Shown here: positions 15,869-24,881 of the stretch, piece by piece
Layout: every line of letters starts with the position of its first letter
Numbering within the stretch: the first letter of the stretch is position 1
Source: Thermoanaerobacter wiegelii Rt8.B1
Lineage (GTDB): Bacteria > Bacillota > Thermoanaerobacteria > Thermoanaerobacterales > Thermoanaerobacteraceae
NCBI RefSeq assembly: GCF_000147695.2
Contig: NC_015958.1
Coordinates: 1,852,001 to 1,916,000, forward strand
DNA: 64,000 bases
Direction of reading: 5' to 3'
The notes under the pieces: generated by a model
The model's database searches: none
Told to the model about the DNA's origin: nothing
What the model saw: only the letters and a program-made list of their open reading frames with translations
Program-made: the position numbers and the translations under genes

Positions 15869-17056
15869 TTAACTTTTTTCAATTTTAAACAGTGTTATTA
15901 AAAAAACTGCCATTATGGAACATATTGCTCCAAAGTAAAAGGGTGCAGCAGGAGATACTTTATCCCACAAATATCCAGCAATAAAACTTGCGGGAAGTGC
16001 GAGTAGTCCCATCGATGCATTATACAGCCCAAATGCAGTTCCTCTATTACTATCATCGACTATATGTGCAACAAGAGACTTTGCAACACCTTCCGTTGTT
16101 GAATAGTAAACTCCATATATCGCGTACAAAACCCAAATATGCCACGGCAATTTTGCTAATGCAAAACCGAGATATGTAACTGCATAAATAATCCAGCCTA
16201 ACCTTATTACATTAACTCTTCCTATTTTGTCAGACAATACTCCACTTGGTACTGATAATAAAGCATAAAATAGATTAAACATAGCTATAATTATCGGTAT
16301 AGTTGAATCTTTTACACCAACACTGCGTGCTCTTAAAATCAAAAATGCATCACTACTGTTGCCAAGCGTAAATATCAGCATTACAATGAAAAACAGCAGA
16401 AATTTTCCCTTAAAAACAGACAAATCTAATTTGAAAGATGAACTTACTCTTTCGCCATTTTGCTCCACTACAAATAAACCTATGAGGATTATTGTTATAA
16501 AAGCTACAAGGCCAGCAATCAAGAATATTAATCTGTACTTTATAGAGTCTATGTATTTGGCAAACAAGATCATTAATCCAGCAGTAATCAATGGTCCAAG
16601 GAAGGAACCTAATGTGTCAAGCATTCTTTGAAATCCAAATGAAAAGCCCATATTTTTCATTTTAGAAGATTTTGCCACAAGCGCATCTCTCGGCGCATCT
16701 TTTGTACCTTTCCCAATACCATCAACCAGTCTCAACCCAAAAACCATTGCAGCACCATTCGACAATGGCAGTAATACTCTTCCAATGGCAGAGAATAGAT
16801 ATCCAATAAACACAATAGATTTCCTTTTTCCAATTTTATCTGAAATTATTCCGGATATTATTCTCATAAGGCTTACAACTGTAGTGACACTTCCCTCTAT
16901 TAAACCTACCATCTCTTTACTCAGTCCTAGAATCTGCGTATAAAAAGTAGGCAAAATAGGTACAATCATATCCTGACTTAACCCACCAAAAAATGCAACC
17001 CAACCCAAGACTTTAATGTTATTATTCTCATTGTTTTTTATTCCTTTATTTTCCAA
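15869..17056 (-). CDS. MFS transporter
   Basis: About 395 residues with 12 predicted membrane segments. The MFS motif between segments 2 and 3 reads GIISDKIGKRKSIVFIGY and its relic in the second half reads GVLSDKIGRVNVIRLG. GIGKGTKDAPRDALVA resembles multidrug/sugar-type MFS exporters. The TTG at 17056 after GGAGGGTGAG is the likely start; it overlaps the upstream gene by 11 bases. Fourth gene of the operon under the second fluoride riboswitch, so fluoride-induced export of some solute or ion is a hypothesis; the substrate is unknown. Confidence 0.9.
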   Translation of the reverse strand: MENKGIKNNENNNIKVLGWVAFFGGLSQDMIVPILPTFYTQILGLSKEMVGLIEGSVTTVVSLMRIISGIISDKIGKRKSIVFIGYLFSAIGRVLLPLSNGAAMVFGLRLVDGIGKGTKDAPRDALVAKSSKMKNMGFSFGFQRMLDTLGSFLGPLITAGLMILFAKYIDSIKYRLIFLIAGLVAFITIILIGLFVVEQNGERVSSSFKLDLSVFKGKFLLFFIVMLIFTLGNSSDAFLILRARSVGVKDSTIPIIIAMFNLFYALLSVPSGVLSDKIGRVNVIRLGWIIYAVTYLGFALAKLPWHIWVLYAIYGVYYSTTEGVAKSLVAHIVDDSNRGTAFGLYNASMGLLALPASFIAGYLWDKVSPAAPFYFGAICSIMAVFLITLFKIEKS

Positions 17057-17471
17057 TTGACTCACCCTCCTTATTTGCCACTCTTGTTTTAATCTTCTCC
17101 AAGGAATTTTCAATGATATTTTTTGTTAAAACTGAGAATTTATCTTTGTTTTCTAAAAGAAACCTGTGAGACTCTTCTTCGCCAATCTCTCCAAGAGCCC
17201 AAACAATAATTTGTTCAATATATGGGTCCTTTTTACCCCCATTATTGCGTAAATGTTCTATCAATACTTTTTCCGCTTTCTTTATTTTAAGTTCTCCAAT
17301 TATTTTTGCTGCCATATAAGCGACATTATAATCCGGATGATTTATGGCTTTTATAAGTTTTTCACTATAATCGTCATCTGATATATTTTTAAAATCATAT
17401 CCGCAATTTGAGCACTTTTCTTCTCCAATTTCAGCTATTTTAAAACACACAGGACATATATATCTCATCAT
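17046..17471 (-). CDS. Zinc-ribbon plus HEAT-repeat protein
   Basis: 141 residues. An N-terminal zinc ribbon (CPVC...CSNCGYD, residues 6-25) is followed by HEAT-type helical repeats at about residues 35-115 (INHPDYNVAYMAAKIIGEL; IVWALGEIGEEESHRFL). A protein-protein interaction role is likely. ATG overlaps the previous stop by four bases and the MFS start lies inside its end, showing tight coupling in the operon. No enzymatic motif is visible. Confidence 0.8.
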   Translation of the reverse strand: MMRYICPVCFKIAEIGEEKCSNCGYDFKNISDDDYSEKLIKAINHPDYNVAYMAAKIIGELKIKKAEKVLIEHLRNNGGKKDPYIEQIIVWALGEIGEEESHRFLLENKDKFSVLTKNIIENSLEKIKTRVANKEGESIGK

Positions 17472-17797
17472 TCATCAGCCCTTATACCTAAAGTTTTTTT
17501 AAGATATCTATTTTCAGACTCATAACCTTTTAATCTTATTTCAAGGGTTTGGTTGTCACGCATCAACTGAAAATTTTTAAATTTCATTGCAGAGTATTTA
17601 GACGCCATAGAAATAAGCTGTCTTCTTAAATCATCTTCATTAGGATTATCACGTTCTATTTGATATGCTTTAATCCCCATTTCAAAAATAGCTCTATATG
17701 CGTCTTCTTCTGTAAAACCGTCTTTTTCAAAGTCAGCAACTAACTCTTTGATTTCTTCAAAGCTTTCATCAGTAATTTCAAAAGAAATCCTAATCAT
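17468..17797 (-). CDS. Unknown protein with C-terminal coiled coil
   Basis: About 109 residues from the ATG at 17797 (GAGGTGGCTATT before it); this ATG overlaps the stop of the DUF6062 gene by eight bases. The N-terminal half resembles a short alpha/beta domain (MIRISFEITDESFEEIKELV...), the C-terminal half (about 65-105) is a heptad-rich coiled coil. The N-terminus could be a ribbon-helix-helix-like fold, but this is not certain. Member of the riboswitch operon. Confidence 0.75.
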   Translation of the reverse strand: MIRISFEITDESFEEIKELVADFEKDGFTEEDAYRAIFEMGIKAYQIERDNPNEDDLRRQLISMASKYSAMKFKNFQLMRDNQTLEIRLKGYESENRYLKKTLGIRADE

Positions 17798-18446
17798 AAT
17801 AGCCACCTCGCAATAATTTCAATGCTCTTTCAATTGAATCCTTAGAGTCATACCATGGTTCATCCTGAAATCTATAATCAAATTTTGTTATAAACCATTC
17901 GAGGTCAGTAATATTTTTTTCAATTGCCGTTTCATTTATTTTAATTATTTTCTCAATTTGTGGTGTAACATCCTTTGCACTTTCCATAAGCATATTTAGG
18001 TGATGAAAACACAATTTAGACAACCCTTCACTGTGCTTTTCAACAAATTCTTTATCAGCATGTAAAATATCCATTAATATGTGCATCTGGTATTTATCTC
18101 TTTCACTTAAATAATCACAAATAAGGCATTTGTTTTTTGTTTCTTTCCCTCTTTTTTTCTTTAAAGACTTACGTTTGTCTGTAATCCGCTGTAATTTATA
18201 ACTGATATTTGCTTTTAATGCAATTGCCAAACCCAATTTATCATATGAATTATTCAATAATTCCAAATGATAATGGCAGAAATTTGTCTCTCTTATTTTG
18301 ACATACATTTCAGGATCTTTTAAAACTTCATCTTCAAACAAATGCTCACAATATGCTTTTTCTTCGTCTTTTATAATCTTGCATATTGGACACCCTCCCT
18401 TATATTTTTCAAAAACCTCATACAATGGAATAAATTCTAACTTCAT
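17790..18446 (-). CDS. DUF6062 family protein with cysteine/histidine motifs
   Basis: About 218 residues from the ATG at 18446 (MKLEFIPLYEVFEKYKGGCP); an ATG four codons upstream is too close to GAGAGGATG. Paired motifs CPICKI...C-EHLFED...CHYHLEL and CLICDYL...LCFHHLNML recur twice, so it probably binds two metal ions or clusters. This pattern fits the DUF6062 family, of unknown function. It is the first gene of the operon whose leader holds a fluoride riboswitch and a group IIC intron; only 34 bases separate the intron end from this start. Confidence 0.8.
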   Translation of the reverse strand: MKLEFIPLYEVFEKYKGGCPICKIIKDEEKAYCEHLFEDEVLKDPEMYVKIRETNFCHYHLELLNNSYDKLGLAIALKANISYKLQRITDKRKSLKKKRGKETKNKCLICDYLSERDKYQMHILMDILHADKEFVEKHSEGLSKLCFHHLNMLMESAKDVTPQIEKIIKINETAIEKNITDLEWFITKFDYRFQDEPWYDSKDSIERALKLLRGGYYD

Positions 18447-18480
18447 GCAGATTCTCATCCTCTCTTTTTTGCCAAAATAA

Positions 18481-19138
18481 ATCGAGTAGGAGCTGAATAA
18501 TTATTTTATTCAGCGTCCTCTCACACCACCGTACGTACCGTTCGGTATACGGCGGTTCATTAGGAATTATGTACAATTCTTAGTACATCATTTCTTCCAT
18601 CCCTTGACGCCGATGATATACTATGCACTTCCGTTGTCTTTTGAAATTCCCTTTCTCTATCCAACGGATAGCCTCTTTGTTGAGTTGTCTGCAGTCTTCG
18701 CATATCTCTCGAGTTCATAAGATTTCCGAAACCTCCTAATGTTCAGTCCTTCCTTATCTATTCATGTCTAGATAAGTACTATGACCTCTGCTGACTTCTC
18801 AAGGTTCAGCCATACATCACTGTATGGGTTGTCACTTCATATTTTACTTCCATGACTTATCCTTGAGACCTCCCCGGGTAAGAACGATTGCTTTCATCTC
18901 ATATATCTGCCAGATTTACTGTATGGGATTCGGGTAGTGTTGGACTTTGTTTTGATGTGCAAACTCATCCATCCCAATTCAGCCTCTTATCTGGTTCTTG
19001 TTCATCAGACCGAGATTTTGCCTTAAGCTTCCTTCAGATTCCACCTCACGATGGACACCCTTGCTCTCGGCTAGTGGTTCCCACTACCAAGCCCACAGCG
19101 GACTTTCACCGCCTAGCTATCGCCCATGCCGGGCGCAC
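18481..19138 (-). mobile_element. Group IIC intron, ORF-less, copy 2, inside the riboswitch operon leader
   Basis: 658 bases that appear identical to copy 1 at 6258-6915 over the whole length. On the minus strand the 5' end GTGCGCCCGG begins 6 bases past the terminator stem of the fluoride riboswitch and the 3' end is CTCCTACTCGAT. Domain V and the exon-contacting parts of domain I are complete. Domain VI is a stem GCTGAATAA/TTATTCAGC in which I see no clear bulged adenosine, so splicing by hydrolysis is possible. When fluoride prevents termination, the transcript must pass through this intron before reaching the DUF6062 gene. Confidence 0.92.
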
Positions 19139-19140
19139 AC

Positions 19141-19208
19141 AAAAATGGCTTCTACGAAAGCGCGTAGAAGCCATTAGCCTTCACGGCAATAAGGTGAGCT
19201 TCATCACC
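19141..19208 (-). promoter_or_regulatory. Fluoride riboswitch with terminator, copy 2
   Basis: Minus strand: P1 GGTGA/TCACC closing a loop with GAAGC, linker TTATT, hairpin GCCGTGAAGGC, then TAATGGCTTCTAC. GAAGC pairs with GCTTC as the pseudoknot. GGCTTCTACG is also one arm of a 12-bp terminator stem (19145-19174) followed by TTTTTGTG, partly supplied by the intron. Compared with the copy at 4640-4727, P1 and pseudoknot sequences differ but pairings are kept, which is direct covariation evidence. Controls the DUF6062-MFS operon. Confidence 0.88.
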
Positions 19209-19234
19209 GTTATTTAATTTTTCTCTATAATAAT

Positions 19235-19262
19235 ATTATACATTTTTTAAACAAAAATACAA
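19235..19262 (-). promoter_or_regulatory. Promoter of the second riboswitch operon
   Basis: Minus-strand TTGTAT (19257-19262), 16-base spacer, TATAAT (19235-19240). Transcription would start about 20 bases before the riboswitch. Confidence 0.65.
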
Positions 19263-19432
19263 GTGAAAAGGCTACATATTAAAGACTGTTTTTCGGTTTG
19301 GATTTATGATTTTTGCTTAACATTTAATAAATCTTAATTATTTTTATCTTTTTATCTAATTATCCCACAAAATATCTATGGTATAATTATATTGGAATAA
19401 ACAAAATCTTTATAAAAGGGGTTAGAATAAAA

Positions 19433-21099
19433 TTGACATCATATGTAAAAAAACGAACTTTTGTTATATTTATCTTTTTTACTATCATGATTTTTGCCCT
19501 TATTGTAAGGCTTATCTGGATACAGGGTATAAATTCTTCAAAACTTGCCATGGCAGTCGAAAGGCAAAGTACTGCTGATGTCATATTAAAGCCTCAACGG
19601 GGCAATATTTATGATGTAAACGGGAATATCCTTGCATGTAATGTTCCAGCAGGAGATGTATTTGCGGCTCCTAAATTTATAAAAAACCCAAAAAAGTTTC
19701 AGAAGAACTCTATAGTTATTTAAATATGGACAAAGATTCCCTTTATAAAATTCTTTCAAATAAAAACTCAGAATGGGCTGTACTTGGCAGGTCCATTCCT
19801 CTGGAAAATATAAACAAAATAAAAAGTCTTAACATACCAGGCATATATGTAGAAGATACTTTTATGAGAAATTATCCCAACGGCAAAATGCTATCACAAG
19901 TATTAGGTTTTGCAGGAATTGATGGCAACGGTTTGTATGGCCTTGAATATTCTTTAGATAAATACTTAAGTGGCGTACCTGGTCGTGAAATCTCTCTTGT
20001 GGATGCAGAAGGTAGAAAAATAGGAGTCCCAAACAAGTTTTACAAACCTACAAACGGTAATAATATTGTCCTTACAATTGACTCTGTAATACAAAGTTAT
20101 ACTGAAAAAGCTATAAAAAATGCTTATGAAAAATATAAACCGGAAGATGGTATAACAGCAATAGTTATGAATCCAAAAACAGGTGAAATACTTGCAATGG
20201 CTAATTTGCCTGATTTTGACCCCAATAATCCCCAAAAGGTATCTTCACAGGAATATTGGTCAAATCCTTCAATATCAAGTATTTACGAACCTGGTTCGGT
20301 ATTCAAAGTGATAACTGCTTCCGCAGCGCTGGAATCAGCTGTAGTTACACCTGATGAGCAATTTGACGACCCCGGTTATTATATTGTATCGGGGCATAGA
20401 ATTAACAGCTGGACAAAATTAGGGAAGATAAACTTTGAAGAAGCCATAGAAAAATCTAGTGACACAGTTTTTATGCAGGTAGTAGAACGATTAGGTCTTG
20501 ATACTTTTTATAAATACATACAAGCTTTTGGTTTCGGTACTCCAACAGGAATTGAGCTTCCTGGAGAAGCCAGTGGAATGATTTTGCCAAAATCTAAGAT
20601 ATATCCTGTTGACCTCGCTACTATGTCCTTTGGCCAGGGAATCGCTGTAACTCCAATCCAAATGATTACAGCTTTTTCTGCCGTGATAAACGGTGGAAAC
20701 CTCATGGCTCCACATATTGTGAAATATATCGAAAACGGTGATAAAATAATTAAAGAATATAAGCCTCAAATAGTTAGACAAGTTATCTCTAGAGAAACTT
20801 CCGATACAATGAGACATATACTTGAAAAAACAGTAACAGAGGGTACTGGTCAAGCCGCACAAGTACCCGGCTATAGAGTTGGAGGAAAAACAGGTACAAC
20901 TGAAAATTACGCTCCTGGAAAATACGTAGCCTCTTTTGCTGGATTTGCACCAGTTGAAAACCCAAAAATTGCCGTATTAGTTCTTGTTAAAAATCCAACA
21001 CAAAATGGACATATGGGAGGAGAAGTAGCCGCGCCAATAGCACAAGAAATATTAAGAGATACTCTTAGGTATTATGACACAGTAAAAAATAAAAAATAA
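19433..21099 (+). pseudogene. Class B penicillin-binding protein (PBP2/SpoVD type), split by a -1 shift at an A-run
   Basis: Codons 1-96 (TTG start, membrane anchor at residues 10-30, RGNIYDVNGNILACN) stop at 19721-19723. The transpeptidase part continues in the -1 frame: SxxK in YEPGSVFKVITA, SSDTVFMQ and KTGTTENY. The frames join at CCA-AAA-AAG (19688-19696) to give ..NPKKVSEELYSYLNMDKDS. The full protein would have about 555 residues without PASTA domains, a normal class B transpeptidase for septum, wall or spore cortex synthesis. The junction is an exact A-AAA-AAG slippery heptamer in the phase used for programmed -1 frameshifting, but a lost A in a homopolymer or a sequencing error is simpler. 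Confidence 0.85.
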
Positions 21100-21108
21100 T
21101 AATACCCC

Positions 21109-22422
21109 TTATTTGTACTGCACCAACTGACTTACACTATTTTTTATTTCCTCTGTTATATCAAAGGCATTTTTGCTATTTTCTATTCCTTCTTTTATTT
21201 TTGCCATCACTGTGTTGTTTATTTTTCTCCATCCGCCAAATCGTGGGATGATATTTGTATAACTAATAGCTAATTCAATTCTTTTCATTTTATCGTCTTC
21301 AATAATTTTATCTTTTTTAACTGGTACATAACCTAATTCAATCACCTTTTGTTGGTCTTCTGTAAGAAACTTTATAAATTTATACTCCATCTCAAGCTTT
21401 TTTTCATCTTTTTCCTTCTTTATGCCATAGGCATATATTTTAGGTGACAATGTCAATGGTATGCCACTTTCCCCTTCGGGGTACATAGCTATATCAAACT
21501 CAAGCAGCTTTCCCTTTGACTGTAAGTTTTTAAGCTGCGCTATTTTATAGCTCTCCTCTACTAATACTGCAGTGTTTCTAGTAGTAACAAAGTCTTGCCA
21601 CAACTTTTCTCTGTCTCCATCAAGTGAAAAAGGATTGACCACGTTATATTTATTGAATAAATCTAAAACTTTTTGCACACCTGAAACTGCTTGAGGACCA
21701 AAAAAAGAATACTTTTCTTTGTCAAAAGCCCTCGCGCCATCTAAAAGTAAAAACCCCCATAAATTATAATTATCAGGTGCAAGAGAAATGCCTAATCCAT
21801 AAAAGTATTTTTTATCTTTTTTACCTTCAGTATAAGTCAATTTTGTCATACTATCCACAAATTCTTCGTAATTCCACTCGCCGTTTTCAGGAAGTTTAAT
21901 TTCTTTTTCATCAAACATATCCACATTTAAAAAAAGCACATTAGTATACATTCCTAAAGGCATTCCATAAATATTGCCTTTATAGCTTATCGCATTATAA
22001 ACTTCTTCTTTGTACTGTTTTTTTAGTTCTTCGTCAATATATTTATTAATAGGGCTTAAATAATCATTTGAAATAAAGTAAAAGTCTGCACCCACAGGTA
22101 AAATATCTGGCAAAGAACCATCTTTAGAAGAGTTAATCAGTTTCTCATATCCGTCTTTGTATGAAAGAGGCTCAAAATCTATTACCACACCCGGGTATTT
22201 GTACTGGAAGACTTCTATTTTTCTTTTTATAAATTCAAATCCTCCCACATCTCCTATTGATGGATGAGGAAAATCCCAAAAAGTTATTATTCCTCTAAAC
22301 TCCTTTTCTTCCTGGCTTTTCTCTTGTATTTGCCCTTTTTCATAAAGATTCATATAGTAAGGCCAATATATAAGAAAAAATATCACTAACAAATATAAAA
22401 AGATAGTAAAAGGTTTTTTCAT
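21109..22422 (-). CDS. Orphan extracellular solute-binding protein, membrane-anchored
   Basis: About 437 residues from the ATG at 22422 (AGAGGTGATGCGT before it). The N-terminus MKKPFTIFLYLLVIFFLIYW is an uncleaved anchor rather than a lipobox. The rest is a family 1 solute-binding fold: GIITFWDFPHPSIGDVGG, DILPVGADFYFIS, GMPLGMYTNVLFLNVD and a C-terminal helical lobe. No permeases adjoin it, so it may feed a transporter encoded elsewhere or act as a sensor. Convergent with the PBP gene. Confidence 0.8.
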   Translation of the reverse strand: MKKPFTIFLYLLVIFFLIYWPYYMNLYEKGQIQEKSQEEKEFRGIITFWDFPHPSIGDVGGFEFIKRKIEVFQYKYPGVVIDFEPLSYKDGYEKLINSSKDGSLPDILPVGADFYFISNDYLSPINKYIDEELKKQYKEEVYNAISYKGNIYGMPLGMYTNVLFLNVDMFDEKEIKLPENGEWNYEEFVDSMTKLTYTEGKKDKKYFYGLGISLAPDNYNLWGFLLLDGARAFDKEKYSFFGPQAVSGVQKVLDLFNKYNVVNPFSLDGDREKLWQDFVTTRNTAVLVEESYKIAQLKNLQSKGKLLEFDIAMYPEGESGIPLTLSPKIYAYGIKKEKDEKKLEMEYKFIKFLTEDQQKVIELGYVPVKKDKIIEDDKMKRIELAISYTNIIPRFGGWRKINNTVMAKIKEGIENSKNAFDITEEIKNSVSQLVQYK

Positions 22423-22472
22423 ACGCATCACCTCTTACTATCTATATTCTAAAAATTGACTATAAATAACTT

Positions 22473-22503
22473 AAAAAAACAGGATAGAATTAAATCTACC
22501 CTG
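22473..22503 (-). terminator. Terminator after the transaldolase-like gene
   Basis: Minus-strand stem CAGGGTAGA/TCTATCCTG with a 6-base loop followed by seven T residues, about 20 bases past the aldolase stop. Confidence 0.85.
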
Positions 22504-22522
22504 CTTTCTTTCATGTTTTACC

Positions 22523-23173
22523 TCATATTTTAAGTCCCGCTTTTCTCCAATCCTCTTTGAATCTTTCTATTCCGGCATCTGTCAGCGGATGTTTTACCAT
22601 CTGCATGAGCACTTTATATGGTACTGTCGCTATATGTGCTCCTAGTTTTGCTGCCTGTAAAACATGTATAGGATGTCTTACACTTGCAGTTATTATCTCT
22701 GTATCTATGTCGTAATTATTGAATATCGTAACAATATCCTCAATAATCTGCATCCCATCTGTATTTATATCATCAAGCCTTCCTACAAAAGGACTTACAT
22801 ACGTCGCACCTGCACGAGCTGCAAGTAATGCTTGATTTGCTGTAAATATTAACGTCACATTTGTTTTAATTCCTTCTTTGGAAAGAACATTTACAGCTTT
22901 TAAGCCTTCAGCCGTCATAGGAATCTTTATTACTATATTCTTATGTATCTTAGCAAGTTCTCTTGCCTCTTTTATCATACCTTCGTGGTCGTCACTTATA
23001 ACTTCTGCACTTATAGGACCATCTACAATTTGAGTAATTTCTTTTACTACTTCCTTAAAATCTCTTCCCTCTTTTGCAATAAGAGATGGGTTTGTAGTAA
23101 CACCTGCTATTACACCTAATGCATTAGCTTCTCTTATTTCGTCAACATTTGCAGTGTCAAGAAAAAATTTCAT
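22523..23173 (-). CDS. Transaldolase / fructose-6-phosphate aldolase family
   Basis: 216 residues from the ATG at 23173, starting [20 protein letters not shown]; this short form is the MipB/TalC-FSA group. [25 protein letters not shown] (catalytic Lys near residue 85), [19 protein letters not shown] and SPFVGRLDD are family signatures. It acts in the pentose-phosphate pathway (transaldolase) or cleaves fructose-6-phosphate; the two cannot be told apart by eye. Monocistronic with a clear terminator. Confidence 0.92.
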   Translation of the reverse strand: MKFFLDTANVDEIREANALGVIAGVTTNPSLIAKEGRDFKEVVKEITQIVDGPISAEVISDDHEGMIKEARELAKIHKNIVIKIPMTAEGLKAVNVLSKEGIKTNVTLIFTANQALLAARAGATYVSPFVGRLDDINTDGMQIIEDIVTIFNNYDIDTEIITASVRHPIHVLQAAKLGAHIATVPYKVLMQMVKHPLTDAGIERFKEDWRKAGLKI

Positions 23174-23292
23174 CACTTCATCCCTCCGTTATCAATTTAT
23201 TTACCTTTATTATATATCTAACTTTAAAAAAATAAAAGCCATGCTTTATACTGTGCAATTTTATTTTATTTGTAAAACAAGCTTTCAAAAAC

Positions 23293-24618
23293 TCAAACAG
23301 TATTTTTAGATAACTCATATCTCAAATGGTCTATAAATTGTTTTGCACTTCTTGGAGACCTTCCATTATGCCATATAGCCCATTGCAATGCTTTTTCTTT
23401 TAAAAAATTCCATTCTATTTCTATGTTGTACTTTTGAGCTAACCTTTTAACAATTTTTAAATACTCTTCTTGACTTGGAGTGACAAAAGTAATAGTTATT
23501 CCAAATCTATCACTTAAAGAAAGTTTTTCTTCTCTCGCATCTGTATTATGAAGTTCGTTGTCCTCTATATTCTCTGTGACAATATGTCTCCTATTTGACG
23601 TGGCATAAATTACTACATTTGAAGGAAGAATCTCTACTCCACCTTCTAAAACTGACTTAAGTTCTTTATACTCCGCCTCACTTTCATCAAAAGATAAATC
23701 GTCAAAAAACAATATAAATTTCATTCCCCTGTCTTTAATTATATCAATTATGTATGATAACTCTTTTACATCATTTTTATTAATTTCAATAAGCCTCAAG
23801 CCTTCTTTGTAAAATTCATTGAGCAAAGCCTTAACAGTAGAAGACTTCCCAGTACCTTTATCGCCGTATAAAAGCACATTATTTGCAGGAAAACCTTTTA
23901 AGAAAGCTTTCATGTTTTCTATAACTATTTTATGTTCTTCTTCATATCCTATCAAATCCTCAAAGGTTATAGGGTCAACATTTTCTATTCCTTTTAATTG
24001 TCCTGAACCATTTTCTGTAACCCAGCGAAAAGCTTTATACTTTCCAAAAATGCCGCAGCCGTTTGAATGGTAATAATCAGCTAGATATTCAGCAAAGTTA
24101 TCTCCTCTCAGTTCCCATAAATCCTCTAATGTATGACTAGTATTGAGATTTTCCGTGAAGCTAATCTCTGACTTGAAAAAGCTCCCATCAATACACCTTT
24201 CAAAGTCAGGCAATTCCGTATTTAATAAATTATTTGCACTTTCCGCTATGTTTATAGAGCAAAATTCCTTTAAAATCCCTATTTCTTTTTCGACAGCCTT
24301 AATCATTAAATCATTCACAGCATCAAAACCATGTTTTTTTGAAATGCGGCTAAAGGGGTTTTCATCGTAAGCAATTTCTTCTGCTAAAAAAGTAGGCCAA
24401 ATGTTTTTATAAATTCTCTTTTTAAAAGCATATTCAGTAATATCTTTGTAAAAACTGCTATATTCAGCATAAATAAGCTCAATAGAGGGTTTTTCTTTTG
24501 AAAGCTCTTGTAAAATTTTAATCATTTTTCTTATCAGACTATGAGTAATGATATTTCTATAAATCACTATTTCATTTAGCCTATTTAAAATATTTCTTAA
24601 TTCTTCTTTACTCTCCAA
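23293..24618 (-). CDS. DUF815-type AAA+ ATP-binding protein
   Basis: 441 residues. The N-terminal 200 residues are helical and unrecognised. The AAA+ domain starts at about residue 220: Walker A LLYGDKGTGKSSTVKALL, Walker B ILFFDDLSFD and a sensor region VVIYATSNRRHIV, then SDRFGITITFVTPSQEEYL. This is the DUF815 arrangement, a predicted ATPase of unknown role. TTG start with AGGAGATGATATAA before it. Stands alone. Confidence 0.85.
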   Translation of the reverse strand: MESKEELRNILNRLNEIVIYRNIITHSLIRKMIKILQELSKEKPSIELIYAEYSSFYKDITEYAFKKRIYKNIWPTFLAEEIAYDENPFSRISKKHGFDAVNDLMIKAVEKEIGILKEFCSINIAESANNLLNTELPDFERCIDGSFFKSEISFTENLNTSHTLEDLWELRGDNFAEYLADYYHSNGCGIFGKYKAFRWVTENGSGQLKGIENVDPITFEDLIGYEEEHKIVIENMKAFLKGFPANNVLLYGDKGTGKSSTVKALLNEFYKEGLRLIEINKNDVKELSYIIDIIKDRGMKFILFFDDLSFDESEAEYKELKSVLEGGVEILPSNVVIYATSNRRHIVTENIEDNELHNTDAREEKLSLSDRFGITITFVTPSQEEYLKIVKRLAQKYNIEIEWNFLKEKALQWAIWHNGRSPRSAKQFIDHLRYELSKNTV

Positions 24619-24762
24619 TTATATCATCTCCTATACCGTACTTTGAAAATTTCTACTTTATCTCTTTATTCTATTAAATTATATCATAAAAAAGATATTT
24701 TCTAAAATTTATGTTGTCATACCCCCATCATTACATATTGAGTAAAAGGTTAAAGAATATTT

Positions 24763-24833
24763 TATTAAGCACCCACTCACACTACCGTAAATAGCTTACT
24801 TGTTTAAATTTATCATGTGCCTAGCACACACAA
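24763..24833 (-). mobile_element. Decayed group IIC intron remnant (about 70 bases, both ends only)
   Basis: The plus-strand stretch around 24755-24792 (TTTTATTAAGC-CCC-CTCACAC-ACCGTA) aligns with the domain V/VI 3' end of the two intact introns. The stretch around 24813-24833 (CATG-GCC-AGCACACACAAAAA) aligns with their 5' end and exon (CATGCCGGGCGCACACAAAAA). Between them only about 20 bases remain. It lies directly after a terminator hairpin (24837-24860), as do copies 1 and 2. The shortness makes this a probable rather than certain call. Confidence 0.5.
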
Positions 24834-24836
24834 AAA

Positions 24837-24860
24837 GAGAGCCTTATCTTGAAGGCTCTC
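24837..24860 (-). terminator. Terminator hairpin downstream of the suhB-like operon
   Basis: 9-bp stem GAGAGCCTT/AAGGCTCTC with a 6-base loop, followed on the minus strand by TTTTTGTG. It lies about 250 bases past the inositol-monophosphatase-like stop codon and is the apparent target of the decayed intron. Confidence 0.7.
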
Positions 24861-24881
24861 AGATTGTAAACAAACCTTCCT

